Positions 53,890 to 62,808 of a DNA stretch of 64,000 bases are shown in pieces. The notes under the pieces were generated by a model. That model saw only the letters and a list, made by a program, of their open reading frames with translations. It was not told the origin of the DNA and ran no database searches. Within the stretch, counting starts at the first letter, position 1. Every line of letters begins with the position of its first letter. Location of the stretch: the NCBI GenBank assembly GCA_045110675.1, contig JBGCGJ010000039.1, positions 9,294 through 73,293 of the forward strand. The letters are read 5' to 3'. The stretch comes from JBALVT01 sp045110675 (GTDB lineage: Bacteria > Pseudomonadota > Gammaproteobacteria > Pseudomonadales > Halieaceae). The translations under genes were made by a program, and so were the position numbers.

Positions 53890-54245
53890 CCTTTTAGTGA
53901 ACTCAGGCCTTTCTACCGGGCACTTCGCCCCAGGAACACGAAGCCGCCCCATGGAGTCTGCTCTAGCGGAGAAAAATGCTTATTTTTTCGACCTGATACG
54001 TTCTGTTTTCGAGCCCCGCAGTCTTAGATAATGCGCTGTGTATAGACTGGGTCTATCTTTCTAGCGTGCTGGCTACTACTAGTACTGCGCCCCAGTACCC
54101 ATTGATGTTCATGGTAACAAGCGCAGGTGGTGTCAGATTTGCCCCATGCGGAGGTACAGGTTGCCGTGTAAGCAAGGGAGTGTTTCCTGTTTGTATAAAA
54201 TGATAAATCAGATTCCCACTGTTTTTATGGAATAAGGAAGCCAAG
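53890..54245 (+). other. Intergenic region with a shared promoter box
   Basis: No recognisable gene. It holds the box described at 53990-54032 and a 213-nt leader from the predicted -10 to the OYE start. A 13-base match with the end of the OYE gene (CATGGAGTCTGCT) is present at about 53951 but has no clear meaning. Confidence 0.5.
53990..54032 (+). promoter_or_regulatory. Shared promoter box, copy 3 (two-domain OYE)
   Basis: GACCTGATACGTTCTGTTTT (53990-54009), 17 nt, then GATAAT (54027-54032). The box is 14 of 20 identical to copy 2. Conserved positions are GACCT, GTTCT and the final TT; the -10 hexamer and its spacing are the same as in copies 1 and 2. Confidence 0.72.
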
Positions 54246-56369
54246 GTGAAAAAGACCTTTCCACAGCTAACGCAAACCGGTCGCATAGGCTCAATGCAGC
54301 TAAAAAACCGGATGTTGGTCACTGCCATGGGAACCAATCTGGCCGAGGCCGACGGTAGCTGTGGTGATCGCATCATTGCCTATCATGAGCGTCAGGCACG
54401 AGGTGGTGCTGGGCTGATCGTGATCGGAGTTGCCGGCGTTGGTTGGCCCCATGGCGGTAATCTTCCACGTCAGACGGCGATCTCAGAGGATAGGCATATT
54501 CCCGGGTTATCGCGTTTGGCCGATGCGGTTCACAAGCACGGTGCCAAATTAGCGGCCCAGTTACACCACGGGGGGCTGGTGGCTGTCCAGGATATGAAGG
54601 AGGGCCGACCTGTCTGGATTCCCTCGATGCCTGCGCCTTCGAACAGCGATCTGGGTACCAGTATGTTGGCGAGTGAAATGCAAGCCTTTCATGATCCGGA
54701 TGCACCACCGCCGCAATTGCACGTGATGACGCAAGAGGATATCAACACGCTTATAGAATTGTTTGCCGCCGCCGCAGAGCGGGCGAAGCGGGCTGGCATT
54801 GACGGGGTAGAAATCCATGGCGGTCACGGCTACATTATTTCCGAATTTTTATCTCCGGCGCTGAATCAGCGCGAAGACAATTATGGAGGGAGCTTAGAGA
54901 ATCGAGCGCGATTGCTGTTGGAAATAATAGCGGCAGTCCGCGAGCGTGTTGGAAAAGACTATCCTGTATGGGTGAAACTTGATTCGGAAGAATTTGGAAA
55001 GTCTGAGGGGATTACGCTCGCCGACGCCCGCCAGACTGCCATGATGGTGGAGGCAGCTGGTGTGGACGCCATTACCATTTCGGCTTATCACGATACAAAT
55101 CGCGGCGTTTTACATTCAGAATCCAACATTCCCCACACTCCCGACAGGTTGGTCGACAATGCCGCGGCGATCAAGAGCTGCCTGCGTATTCCGGTAATCA
55201 CCTCGGGGCGCATAGAGCCCGAAGCGGCCAACAGGCATATTGGTGGCGGAAAATTCGACTTTTTCGGTATGGGGCGTAAGTTGCTGGCAGACCCTGATCT
55301 ACCTAACAAAGTTTCTGCGGGGACTCCCCAGGACATTCGTCCCTGCGTTTACTGCTACTGCTGCGTCAGCCAGATTTATGTTTTGAAAACGCTAAAGTGT
55401 GCTGTCAATCCAGAGACCGCTCACGAGCGAGAGCGTGAGCTCATCGCCATTGAGAAGTCGCGACACATTGCGGTCGTCGGTGGCGGTCCCGCGGGTATGG
55501 AGGCCGCTCGCCGACTGTCAATTCGCGGCTTCAGAGTGAGTTTGTTTGAAAAAGGCAAACGTCTCGGTGGTACCTTGCAGTTCGCCGGCTTGGCCTATCG
55601 ACCGAACGAGAAGTTAATGAACTGGTTGCGGCGGCAGATCGAAAACTCGAATGTTGATGTTTATCTGAATACTCCGGCCACTCCGGAGAAATTGGCGCAA
55701 CTGTCCATCGATGAGGTGGTCGTTGCCACGGGGGCGCAGCGCGGTATGCCGGATATTCCCGGTTCAGAACAGGACTTCGTTTTTAGTGGTGAGGAAATGC
55801 GCGCACTGGTGTTGTCTGAAAAACATCCAGAGCTGCTGCGTAAAACTTCGGCGTTCACTCGCTTGATGGCCGATGCGGGCGCCGCCACTCGCCTTAGTAG
55901 TATTCCCGAAGTCGTGCGACAAATCTCTCGCGTCTGGCTGCCACTGGGTCAGAAAATCACGATTATAGGCGCGGAGTTGGTGGGTCTGGAACTGGCGGAA
56001 TTTCTCGCAGAGCGCGGCAGAGACATTACGGTTATCGACAGTGCTCCACAGGCGGGTAAGGGCCTGTACCTGGTTCGTCGTATGCGTTTGCTCGATGAAC
56101 TGAACCACCTGGGTGTTACGATCATTACCAAGGCTGAGGAAATCGCAATCGATGCGCACAGTGTCAGCTACAGCAACTATCGTGGGCAGCGCCGCAGAGT
56201 AGAGGCCGACCACGTCATTGTTGCCAAGGGAGCTTCTGGTGATACCGCGCTGGCTGAACAATTTAAACAAGCTGGCTTTCAGACTCATGCCATTGGTGAC
56301 TGCACTGGCGTGACTTACATTGAAGGCGCCATGGAGTCTGCTGCGGAATTGGTAGCTGGTTTGAAGTGA
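54246..56369 (+). CDS. Two-domain OYE / FAD-NAD oxidoreductase (2,4-dienoyl-CoA reductase-like)
   Basis: 707 aa from GTG 54246, with AAGGA about 7 nt upstream. Domain 1 (1-360) is an FMN barrel with VEIHGGHGYIISEFLSPALN and the NYGGSLENRARLLLEII tract. A Cys cluster for the 4Fe-4S centre follows at 367, 370, 373 and 385, spaced C-x2-C-x2-C-x11-C, one residue tighter than the classic C-x2-C-x3-C-x11-C of FadH. Domain 2 has FAD motif VGGGPAGMEAAR and a second nucleotide-binding fold IIGAELVGLELAEFLAERG. Resembles BaiCD/BaiH-type steroid and bile-acid enone reductases. Ends 14 nt from the convergent ligase gene. Confidence 0.92.
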   Translation: MKKTFPQLTQTGRIGSMQLKNRMLVTAMGTNLAEADGSCGDRIIAYHERQARGGAGLIVIGVAGVGWPHGGNLPRQTAISEDRHIPGLSRLADAVHKHGAKLAAQLHHGGLVAVQDMKEGRPVWIPSMPAPSNSDLGTSMLASEMQAFHDPDAPPPQLHVMTQEDINTLIELFAAAAERAKRAGIDGVEIHGGHGYIISEFLSPALNQREDNYGGSLENRARLLLEIIAAVRERVGKDYPVWVKLDSEEFGKSEGITLADARQTAMMVEAAGVDAITISAYHDTNRGVLHSESNIPHTPDRLVDNAAAIKSCLRIPVITSGRIEPEAANRHIGGGKFDFFGMGRKLLADPDLPNKVSAGTPQDIRPCVYCYCCVSQIYVLKTLKCAVNPETAHERERELIAIEKSRHIAVVGGGPAGMEAARRLSIRGFRVSLFEKGKRLGGTLQFAGLAYRPNEKLMNWLRRQIENSNVDVYLNTPATPEKLAQLSIDEVVVATGAQRGMPDIPGSEQDFVFSGEEMRALVLSEKHPELLRKTSAFTRLMADAGAATRLSSIPEVVRQISRVWLPLGQKITIIGAELVGLELAEFLAERGRDITVIDSAPQAGKGLYLVRRMRLLDELNHLGVTIITKAEEIAIDAHSVSYSNYRGQRRRVEADHVIVAKGASGDTALAEQFKQAGFQTHAIGDCTGVTYIEGAMESAAELVAGLK

Positions 56370-56383
56370 GCGCAGTAATTAGC

Positions 56384-57943
56384 TCAAAACGGTGCCGGCC
56401 CGGGAAATTGCTCCCGCAATGTTGGCTTCAACAACTTTCCCGAAGCGTTCCGAGGTAAAGCATCCACCAGCTCATAGAGCTGAGGCACTTTGTAGCCAGC
56501 CAGGTTTTCCTTGCAATAGGCTTTAAGCGATTCCGCAGTCGGTGTAGCGCCCGGTGAGGCGACAACAATGGCCAGCGGTGTCTCACCCCATTTACTGGAC
56601 TCGAGACCAATCACTGCTGCCTCGCTGACTTCTGGGCAGCCCGCCAATACGTTCTCCAGTTCCGCAGGATAGATATTTTCTCCTCCGGAAATAATCATGT
56701 CCTTCATTCGATCGCAGATGGTAATAAAGCCGTCTTCATCAACCGTGCATAAATCGCCGGTGTGAAGCCAGCCGTCTTTAAGAGCCTCTGCAGTGGCTTC
56801 GGGTTTGTTCCAGTAGCCGATCATCATATGCTGACCCGCGAGGATTAGCTCGCCCACTTCGCCGCTGCCGGGTTTGACTTCCAATCCCTTGCTATCGACC
56901 ACTTTTGCCTCGGTGTGCATCTGCGGTTTACCACAGGAACCTGCCTTGGCTTCGGCGTCCCCCGGCAATAGTAGTGTTCCGGGGCCGCAAGACTCGGTAA
57001 GCCCGTAGGCCTGGTGGAGTGATATACCAATCTCTTCATAGGCCTTGAGCAACGACACGGGTACGGGAGAAGCGCCAGTAGCAATCCAGCGTATGCTGGA
57101 AATATCATGGGTCTGACGCTCAGGTGCCACGAGCATAAATTGCAGCAGCGCAGGAACCGACATGGTCGTGGTGATTTTTTCCTGTTCAATCGCTTTGAAC
57201 ATCAGGCTCATATCGGTATCGCGCATAATCACCCCGGTACCACCGCGGTGGACCAACTGTGATACCGGTACCAGGCAGCCCACATGAAACATTGGCATGG
57301 GCAGCAGAAAGCGATCTTCACCGCGCATATCCGAAGTGGTCATACTGGTCAGTTCAGCCCACAAAACGTTGCTGTGGCTGTGCATAACCCCCTTGGGGTG
57401 GCCGGTTGTGCCGGAGGTATACATGATGAACAGCAGCTCGTCATCGAAGGCGCCAATTTCTGGTTCTTCGTCGGAGGTGGTGTCGGTTGCGAGGTTATAA
57501 TCCTGTGCAAACGCGGGGAGTTCCGCGTCTGAATCTATCGCATTCACCCGAAAATACTGTTCGATTTTGACGCTATCAATGCCCTGTATCTGGTCAACGA
57601 CGGCGTCGAAATCTGCGTCATATATCAGCGTTTGCGCACCGGAATCATTTAAAATATAGGCTATTTCGTTGGCCACCAGCCGCCAGTTAACGGGAACCAT
57701 AATGGCGCCGACTTTCGCAATTGCGTAGTAAGACTCTACAAATTCAATGCCATTCTTTAACAGTGTCGCCACGCGATCTCCAGGCTTTACACCGTTGGCG
57801 ATCAAGGTATTTGCAACGCGATTGCTGCGCTGATTTAGCTGCGTAAAGGTAAATCGCCTGCCTCTTTCGAACTCTACAAAGGCCTCAGAATTGGCGCTGA
57901 TATTGGCGCGTTTTTTTAGTGTTAGACCGACATTGTGCTTCAT
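56384..57943 (-). CDS. Acyl-CoA synthetase (AMP-binding ligase)
   Basis: 519 aa. ATP-binding P-loop YTSGTTGHPKGVMHSHS, the A5 region HQAYGLTES, A7 GWLHTGDL, A8 DRMKDMIISGGENIYPAE, and the catalytic lysine in NASGKLLKP. Fatty-acid or steroid-acid ligases of this kind activate carboxylates to CoA thioesters. Third gene of the leftward unit ACAD, ACAD, ligase, matching its likely role as first CoA-activation step for side-chain degradation. Chain length or substrate cannot be read. Confidence 0.95.
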   Translation of the reverse strand: MKHNVGLTLKKRANISANSEAFVEFERGRRFTFTQLNQRSNRVANTLIANGVKPGDRVATLLKNGIEFVESYYAIAKVGAIMVPVNWRLVANEIAYILNDSGAQTLIYDADFDAVVDQIQGIDSVKIEQYFRVNAIDSDAELPAFAQDYNLATDTTSDEEPEIGAFDDELLFIMYTSGTTGHPKGVMHSHSNVLWAELTSMTTSDMRGEDRFLLPMPMFHVGCLVPVSQLVHRGGTGVIMRDTDMSLMFKAIEQEKITTTMSVPALLQFMLVAPERQTHDISSIRWIATGASPVPVSLLKAYEEIGISLHQAYGLTESCGPGTLLLPGDAEAKAGSCGKPQMHTEAKVVDSKGLEVKPGSGEVGELILAGQHMMIGYWNKPEATAEALKDGWLHTGDLCTVDEDGFITICDRMKDMIISGGENIYPAELENVLAGCPEVSEAAVIGLESSKWGETPLAIVVASPGATPTAESLKAYCKENLAGYKVPQLYELVDALPRNASGKLLKPTLREQFPGPAPF

Positions 57944-58020
57944 ACCTTCTCCAGAACGAGAGGCAGCGCCCTCTGGCGCTGTCTTGGACGAATTATAGTC
58001 AATAATCTGGAAAGCGATCG

Positions 58021-59166
58021 CTACACTTCCAGTGCTGCCGTGCCTACCGTGTCATCGCTTGCCAGCAGAGCACCCAGTTTGGCAATTTGAACGCTGCGTC
58101 CTCCGAGCATCATGCCCAGGTGTTTTGCCCACAAGAAAAAACGGTGGCTCGAGTATTCAAGATCGACGCCCATGCCACCGTGGAGGTGCTGCGTTCGGTA
58201 GACAATGCGATGCCCCGCGTCAGATGCGTACCACTTGGCGCTGCGCACTTCTGCCCGCGCATCCTGCCCGCTGTTTAGTTTGTATAGTGCCAACCAGTAA
58301 ATTGACCGAATAGCTTCCACATCGATAAAAGCATCAGCGGCTTGCATCGCGACTGCCTGAAAAGAACCGATAGGCGCGCCAAACTGTTTGCGTTCACAAG
58401 TGAAGGCCGCTGTTCGTTTCAGTGCTTCCTCTGTGACGCCCACTTGCATTGCACAGATTGCAGTCTCGGCGCGCAGCTCTAACCACTCGAGGATCTCAGT
58501 TCCCTGGCCAAGCTTGCCTAGAATCGTGTCCTCACCCAGGTCGACACAGTCCAGGGCGAGAGAACCTTCGTTGGTTCCAAGTGACGTACGCTGTGGATCG
58601 ATCTTCACGCCCGCTGATTTGGTGTCGACAATAAACAGCGTTTGCTCGCCGTCGATTTGCACCGGCACAAGAATGGCGTCGGCGACAGGAGCGTCGGGAA
58701 CACAGTCCAGTGAACCGGAAAGCATCCAGTGTTCGCCTTTTTTTGATGCGCGAACTTGGCCGGCAACTGCGCTGGACATGCCCATTTCTGCAATCGCGGC
58801 GGTCAATTTCAATCGGCCCTCGACCAGGGGCTTTAGGTATTCTTCCTTCTGCTCATCGCTGCCAAATTCCGCGATAGGCAAAGCACCGAGTACCAAGGAA
58901 GAGTGCAAAGGGAGTGGTGAAATGCGCCGGCCCTGTTCTTCAAGGACCAGACACAGTTCGGTAAAGCCCAGACCTGTTCCACCGAATGCCTCGGGTACCG
59001 ATATCCCCAGTAAACCCTGTTCGGCAAGTGTTGCCCACAGTTCGTCGTCATAATCCTGATCTGTTTTGTCGAAGGCCAACATAAACTCGTCGGTTGTTCG
59101 GTCGGTAAAAATTTGGTGTGCCAGGTCTCTGATGGCAATCTGGTCTTCGCTGAATGAAAAATCCAT
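58021..59166 (-). CDS. Acyl-CoA dehydrogenase subunit (ChsE-like)
   Basis: 381 aa. N-terminal LAEQGLLGISVPEAFGGTG, and C-terminal HLHGGMGVDLEYSSHRFFLW. With the next gene it forms an adjacent ACAD pair as in mycobacterial ChsE1-ChsE2, whose heterotetramer dehydrogenates a steroid three-carbon side-chain CoA thioester. The pairing and the MaoC-DUF35 / MaoC / Ltp-type genes next door make that reading likely (inference). 52 nt after the upstream ACAD gene. Confidence 0.93.
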   Translation of the reverse strand: MDFSFSEDQIAIRDLAHQIFTDRTTDEFMLAFDKTDQDYDDELWATLAEQGLLGISVPEAFGGTGLGFTELCLVLEEQGRRISPLPLHSSLVLGALPIAEFGSDEQKEEYLKPLVEGRLKLTAAIAEMGMSSAVAGQVRASKKGEHWMLSGSLDCVPDAPVADAILVPVQIDGEQTLFIVDTKSAGVKIDPQRTSLGTNEGSLALDCVDLGEDTILGKLGQGTEILEWLELRAETAICAMQVGVTEEALKRTAAFTCERKQFGAPIGSFQAVAMQAADAFIDVEAIRSIYWLALYKLNSGQDARAEVRSAKWYASDAGHRIVYRTQHLHGGMGVDLEYSSHRFFLWAKHLGMMLGGRSVQIAKLGALLASDDTVGTAALEV

Positions 59167-59218
59167 GATATTTCCTTGTTCTATAGCCTGTTAGGGAGCG
59201 GGTTATCTAGCGGACAAG

Positions 59219-60406
59219 CTAGCGGTGGCGGGGCATATTGAGGCCAAAATTGGCAACGATACCGCGTTGTAATTCGTTGATTCCTCCCCCGAAGGTGTTG
59301 ATTTGGCAGCGGCGATATTCATGCTCGAGGTCGCCTCGCAGCACAGCGGCACTAGAGTCAGCTCGAACCAGAGAGTTGGGTCCCAGACACTCCATTAAGA
59401 GTCTGCATATTTCGACCAGGCCTTCAGTTGAAACCACCTTTAGTGCCGATGCCAGAGCGGGATTCATATGCCCCTTGTCCAAATCCCATGCCATGCGAGA
59501 GTTCATGATTCGCATAGACTCCAGTTTTGCCAGGACTTCTGCCAGATTGGTTTGTATTCGAACGTCATCAATCGGACGTTGGCCCAAACTGTGGGTCTGA
59601 GTGCTTTTGGTGCGCGCCCACTCAAGTGCTCGGCTATACAGTTTCCAACCCTGAATACCCCAGGCGGCCAAACCTACCCGCTCATGGTTGAGCTGAGACA
59701 TAATTAGACCCCACCCCTGATTGGGCTCACCAATCATCATTGATTTATGGACGCGAATATTCTCGTAGTAACTCATGTTGGTGCGCACTCCACCGACTGT
59801 ATGGATAGGGGAATAGCTAAATCCTTCCAAGGTGGTATCAACCACAATCATGCTGACGCCTTTGTGTCTGGAGTCGGGAGTGGTTCTCACCGCCAACCAG
59901 ACATAGTCGGCCGCCTCGGCGGCGGAGGTGAACATCTTTGTGCCGTTGATAATGTAGTAATCAGGATCGTCGGGATCGACAACGGCACTGGTGTTCAGTG
60001 CCGCCAAATCTGTGCCGGCTTCCGGTTCGGAATAACCAATGCAAAAATGGGTTTCGCCCGCTGCGATTCCCGGCAAAAACCTCTGTTTCATTTCCTCGGT
60101 GCCGTATTCGATCAGCGCCGGCCCGACAGTATTAAGGGTAACGAAGGGAATAGGGGCTCCAGCCAGCAGGGCCTCTTCGAAAAACATCAGCTGTTCCGTA
60201 TCTGTAGCGCCTTGACCGCCGTATTCTTTTGGCCAGCCCAGCGCCAACCAGCCGTCTTTGCCCATTTGACGGATCAGGGACTTATACAGATCTCCGCCCT
60301 CAGCTTCGCGGAGTTCGTCGCGCATCTCTGGCTTGATCAGTTCGCTAAAGTATTCCCGCAGCTTTTTTCGCAGCGCTTTCTGTTCGGTGGTGTATTCGAT
60401 AATCAT
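59219..60406 (-). CDS. Acyl-CoA dehydrogenase subunit (ChsE-like partner)
   Basis: 395 aa from ATG 60406, preceded by AAAGAG about 7 nt upstream; the frame reaches 60550 but that would cross the palindromic operator. ALGWPKEYGGQGATDTEQL, GYSEPEAGTDLAAL and the C-terminal NTFGGGINELQRGIVA are ACAD hallmarks. First gene of the leftward unit, divergent from TetR at 60585. Its partner is the ACAD at 58021-59166. Confidence 0.94.
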   Translation of the reverse strand: MIIEYTTEQKALRKKLREYFSELIKPEMRDELREAEGGDLYKSLIRQMGKDGWLALGWPKEYGGQGATDTEQLMFFEEALLAGAPIPFVTLNTVGPALIEYGTEEMKQRFLPGIAAGETHFCIGYSEPEAGTDLAALNTSAVVDPDDPDYYIINGTKMFTSAAEAADYVWLAVRTTPDSRHKGVSMIVVDTTLEGFSYSPIHTVGGVRTNMSYYENIRVHKSMMIGEPNQGWGLIMSQLNHERVGLAAWGIQGWKLYSRALEWARTKSTQTHSLGQRPIDDVRIQTNLAEVLAKLESMRIMNSRMAWDLDKGHMNPALASALKVVSTEGLVEICRLLMECLGPNSLVRADSSAAVLRGDLEHEYRRCQINTFGGGINELQRGIVANFGLNMPRHR

Positions 60407-60491
60407 ATCGCTACTCTTTACTTCTCGTATCGTTGATCGGACGGATGAATTGCTCATATCGCGTTGCATGCGACATCGGCTTACTATATTA

Positions 60492-60513
60492 TTGAATTTG
60501 AATTCAATTTCAA
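60492..60513. promoter_or_regulatory. Palindromic TetR-type operator between ACAD and TetR genes
   Basis: A 22-bp palindrome with 20 of 22 symmetric positions: half-site TTGAATTTGAA, with central GAATTC. It is in the middle of the 178-bp divergent region, 86 nt from the ACAD start and 71 nt from the TetR start, the expected position for a regulator acting on both sides. Confidence 0.7.
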
Positions 60514-60584
60514 GAATAATCGTCCGAAACAGCAAACTATTTGTTTTCATTGCTTTAAATCACCGGGAGTTGGAGTCGAAGAAA

Positions 60585-61298
60585 ATGGCGGGTGCAACAT
60601 CAAAAGGACGCAAAAGCACGGCGGAGACGGCGAGCAAGGGTATTAGTCCCAAAGGTGAAAAAGCGCGTGCCAAGCTTAAAGCAGCCGCGCTTGCGGTACT
60701 TGAAGAGCTCGGCTATCACCAGATGCGAATCGTCGATGTGACCGCAAAGGCAGGTGTTGCTTCAGGTCTTTTTTATCATTATTTCAAAGACTTACGCTCA
60801 TTAACTCTGGAGGTGCTTGAGGACTTTGTGGCCCATTCTCAAAAGGTGGATGAAATTGAGCGTGATGTTCCAAAGGGCGATTGGTATGAACGAATGCTGG
60901 CCCACAATCGTATGGTGGTTCAGGCCTACGTAGAGCGGCCCGGCATTATGCGCGCACTGCTTCAGCTGGCCGATGAGGATGAGGAATTTTCCAGATTGCT
61001 CCGCAAAAACTTTGTTGAGCAGTTGGGTTGGTTGACCAAGCAAATGCCCCGTTTGTTCCCCGATGCAGCTATGACAGAACATCAGGCCATGATGGTCGTC
61101 TACACTCTGGCGGGCAGCGGAGAGACCATCCTCAGGGATTACTACATCAATCGCGACACTGTTTTGGTGGAGCAGGAAGTGGACCTGGAAGAAATGGCGG
61201 AGTTGATTACCGTTGTTTTCTATCGCGGTTTATTTTTGCAGAACCCGCCCGCAGAAAAAATGATCTACACGCGAAATTTACAACTGATGAAAAAGTAG
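60585..61298 (+). CDS. TetR-family transcriptional regulator of the CoA-side-chain module
   Basis: 237 aa from ATG 60585, with GGAG nine bases upstream; the ORF frame from 60333 runs across the ACAD gene and the operator and is unlikely. HTH at about 50-75 (VTAKAGVASGLFYHYFKDLR). C-terminal helical ligand domain. Probably represses the ACAD-ligase genes (left) and its own unit (right) through the palindrome at 60492, released by an acyl-CoA or steroid-acid ligand (inference). Confidence 0.9.
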   Translation: MAGATSKGRKSTAETASKGISPKGEKARAKLKAAALAVLEELGYHQMRIVDVTAKAGVASGLFYHYFKDLRSLTLEVLEDFVAHSQKVDEIERDVPKGDWYERMLAHNRMVVQAYVERPGIMRALLQLADEDEEFSRLLRKNFVEQLGWLTKQMPRLFPDAAMTEHQAMMVVYTLAGSGETILRDYYINRDTVLVEQEVDLEEMAELITVVFYRGLFLQNPPAEKMIYTRNLQLMKK

Positions 61299-61396
61299 TG
61301 GCTGCTACCGTGATTGAGATGGTAGCCGAACTAGCAGACCTAAGAGCCAACAAGATTTGACCAGTTCTAATTATTTTATACAGCTAGGAAGGTGTT

Positions 61397-62365
61397 ATGA
61401 CTCCTGAAGAAACAAAAGCGTTTGAAGAAAAAATCTACGCCTATGTGGGCCGAGAAAACGGTCCACCTCGCAAAGGTAATGATGATGTTAACCCTGCGAT
61501 GATTCGTCAGTGGGCTGAGATTATGGAGGAGGAATCTTCGATTTATTACGATGAAGAGGCCGCTTCCGCCACCTCCAAAGGTGGAATTATCGCTCCACCT
61601 TCAATGCTGCAGGCGTGGAGTATGACGGGCTATCCCATGGCCGGGAATCCGCCTCAGGACGTTCAGCGAAGTTTACATAGTGTCTTTGACGAACACGGTT
61701 TTACCGGTGTGTTGGGCACCAACACCACAACCGAGATGTATCGGGATTTGCGCCCCGGTGATTCGGTGATCGCACATACCGTGATTGACAATATCTCTGA
61801 GCAAAAAGCGACTGCGAGGGGTATCGGCTACTTCATTGAAACCCTCACCGAGTTCACTGATCAAAACGGTGAGGCGATTGGGAAGCAAATTTTCCGGGTT
61901 TTGAAGTTCATTCCCAATGACAGCAATTCAGCGGGTTCAACTGCCGAAGCTGACGACGCAGCTCCGGCAGTACCGACCCGTATTGCCTCACCGCGTGGGC
62001 AGGACAACGGCTGGTGGTGGAACGCGGTGGATGAGGGAAAAGTACTTATTCAGCGGTGCAAGCGTTGCCAGACACTGCGACATCCACCTCGACCTATGTG
62101 TGGTGAGTGCCAATCGGTGGAATGGGATTCCATCGAGTCGACACTCGAGGGTGAGGTTTACAGTTTCACAACATTGCATTACCCCAAGGTTCCCGGGTAC
62201 GACTATCCACTGTGCTGCGCAGTGATTGAATTGGCAGAGGGCACACGGGTGGTTTCTAACATCGTGGGTATCGATCACGAGCAGGTTAGCATCGGAATGA
62301 AAGTTAAAGGCAAGGTCGAACAGGTCGACGAAAAAACCATGCTGCCACAGTTTTACCCGGTCTGA
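61397..62365 (+). CDS. MaoC-DUF35 fusion hydratase subunit (ChsH2-like)
   Basis: 322 aa. The N-terminal half (1-175) is a MaoC hot-dog domain lacking the Asp/His hydratase pair (EESSIYYDEEAASATSKGG in its place). The C-terminal half is a DUF35 OB-fold with zinc ligands Cys221, Cys224, Cys235 and Cys238 (QRCKRCQTL, MCGEC). In mycobacterial ChsH1-ChsH2 the equivalent fusion partners with the catalytic MaoC subunit and its DUF35 domain recruits the Ltp2 aldolase. The next gene supplies the catalytic half. RBS AGGAAGG directly upstream. Confidence 0.93.
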   Translation: MTPEETKAFEEKIYAYVGRENGPPRKGNDDVNPAMIRQWAEIMEEESSIYYDEEAASATSKGGIIAPPSMLQAWSMTGYPMAGNPPQDVQRSLHSVFDEHGFTGVLGTNTTTEMYRDLRPGDSVIAHTVIDNISEQKATARGIGYFIETLTEFTDQNGEAIGKQIFRVLKFIPNDSNSAGSTAEADDAAPAVPTRIASPRGQDNGWWWNAVDEGKVLIQRCKRCQTLRHPPRPMCGECQSVEWDSIESTLEGEVYSFTTLHYPKVPGYDYPLCCAVIELAEGTRVVSNIVGIDHEQVSIGMKVKGKVEQVDEKTMLPQFYPV

Positions 62366-62379
62366 GAGGGAATTAGATT

Positions 62380-62808
62380 ATGTCTACAGAAACTTTGAGT
62401 TTTGAAACAGTTAACGTTGGTGACAAGTTGCCAGCAAAAGAAATTCCGATAACTTCGGCTTTGATCGTAGGCGGTGCGGTGGCATCGCGAGATTTCACGA
62501 CGGTGCACCACGATAAGAAGGAGGCGCAGAAGGGCGGGCTACCCGACATCTTCATGAATATACTCACCAGCAATGGCCTTATGGGCAGCTACGTGACGAA
62601 TTGGGCGGGGCCGGATTCCACCACTCGCAAAATCGATCTCAAGCTGGGCGCACCGAATCTGCCCGGTTTTGTGATGACGATTAGCGGCGAAGTTAAAGCC
62701 AAGGATGACAGCGGTCTTGTGGATATTGAAGTGGTGGGCGAAAACAACGTGTGGGGTATGCATATGCATGGCACCGTGCAAGTACTACTGCCTAAGGGAG
62801 CTCAGTAA
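62380..62808 (+). CDS. MaoC-family enoyl-CoA hydratase subunit (ChsH1-like)
   Basis: 142 aa single hot-dog domain. The hydratase motif SRDFTTVHHD gives catalytic Asp38 and His43, and FMNILTSNGLMGSYVTNWAG follows as in its family. It complements the inactive domain of the preceding protein. Starts 14 nt after that gene and its TAA shares an A with the thiolase ATG (TAATG). Hydrates a side-chain enoyl-CoA. Confidence 0.93.
   Translation: MSTETLSFETVNVGDKLPAKEIPITSALIVGGAVASRDFTTVHHDKKEAQKGGLPDIFMNILTSNGLMGSYVTNWAGPDSTTRKIDLKLGAPNLPGFVMTISGEVKAKDDSGLVDIEVVGENNVWGMHMHGTVQVLLPKGAQ

Noticed and set aside
53945..53970. 13-base match to the end of the two-domain OYE gene
   Set aside because: Surrounding bases do not continue the similarity in any frame, so it is not a credible gene remnant.
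60407..60550. N-terminal extension of the second ACAD
   Set aside because: The extra frame runs through the palindromic operator and the downstream ATG has a ribosome site and normal ACAD length.
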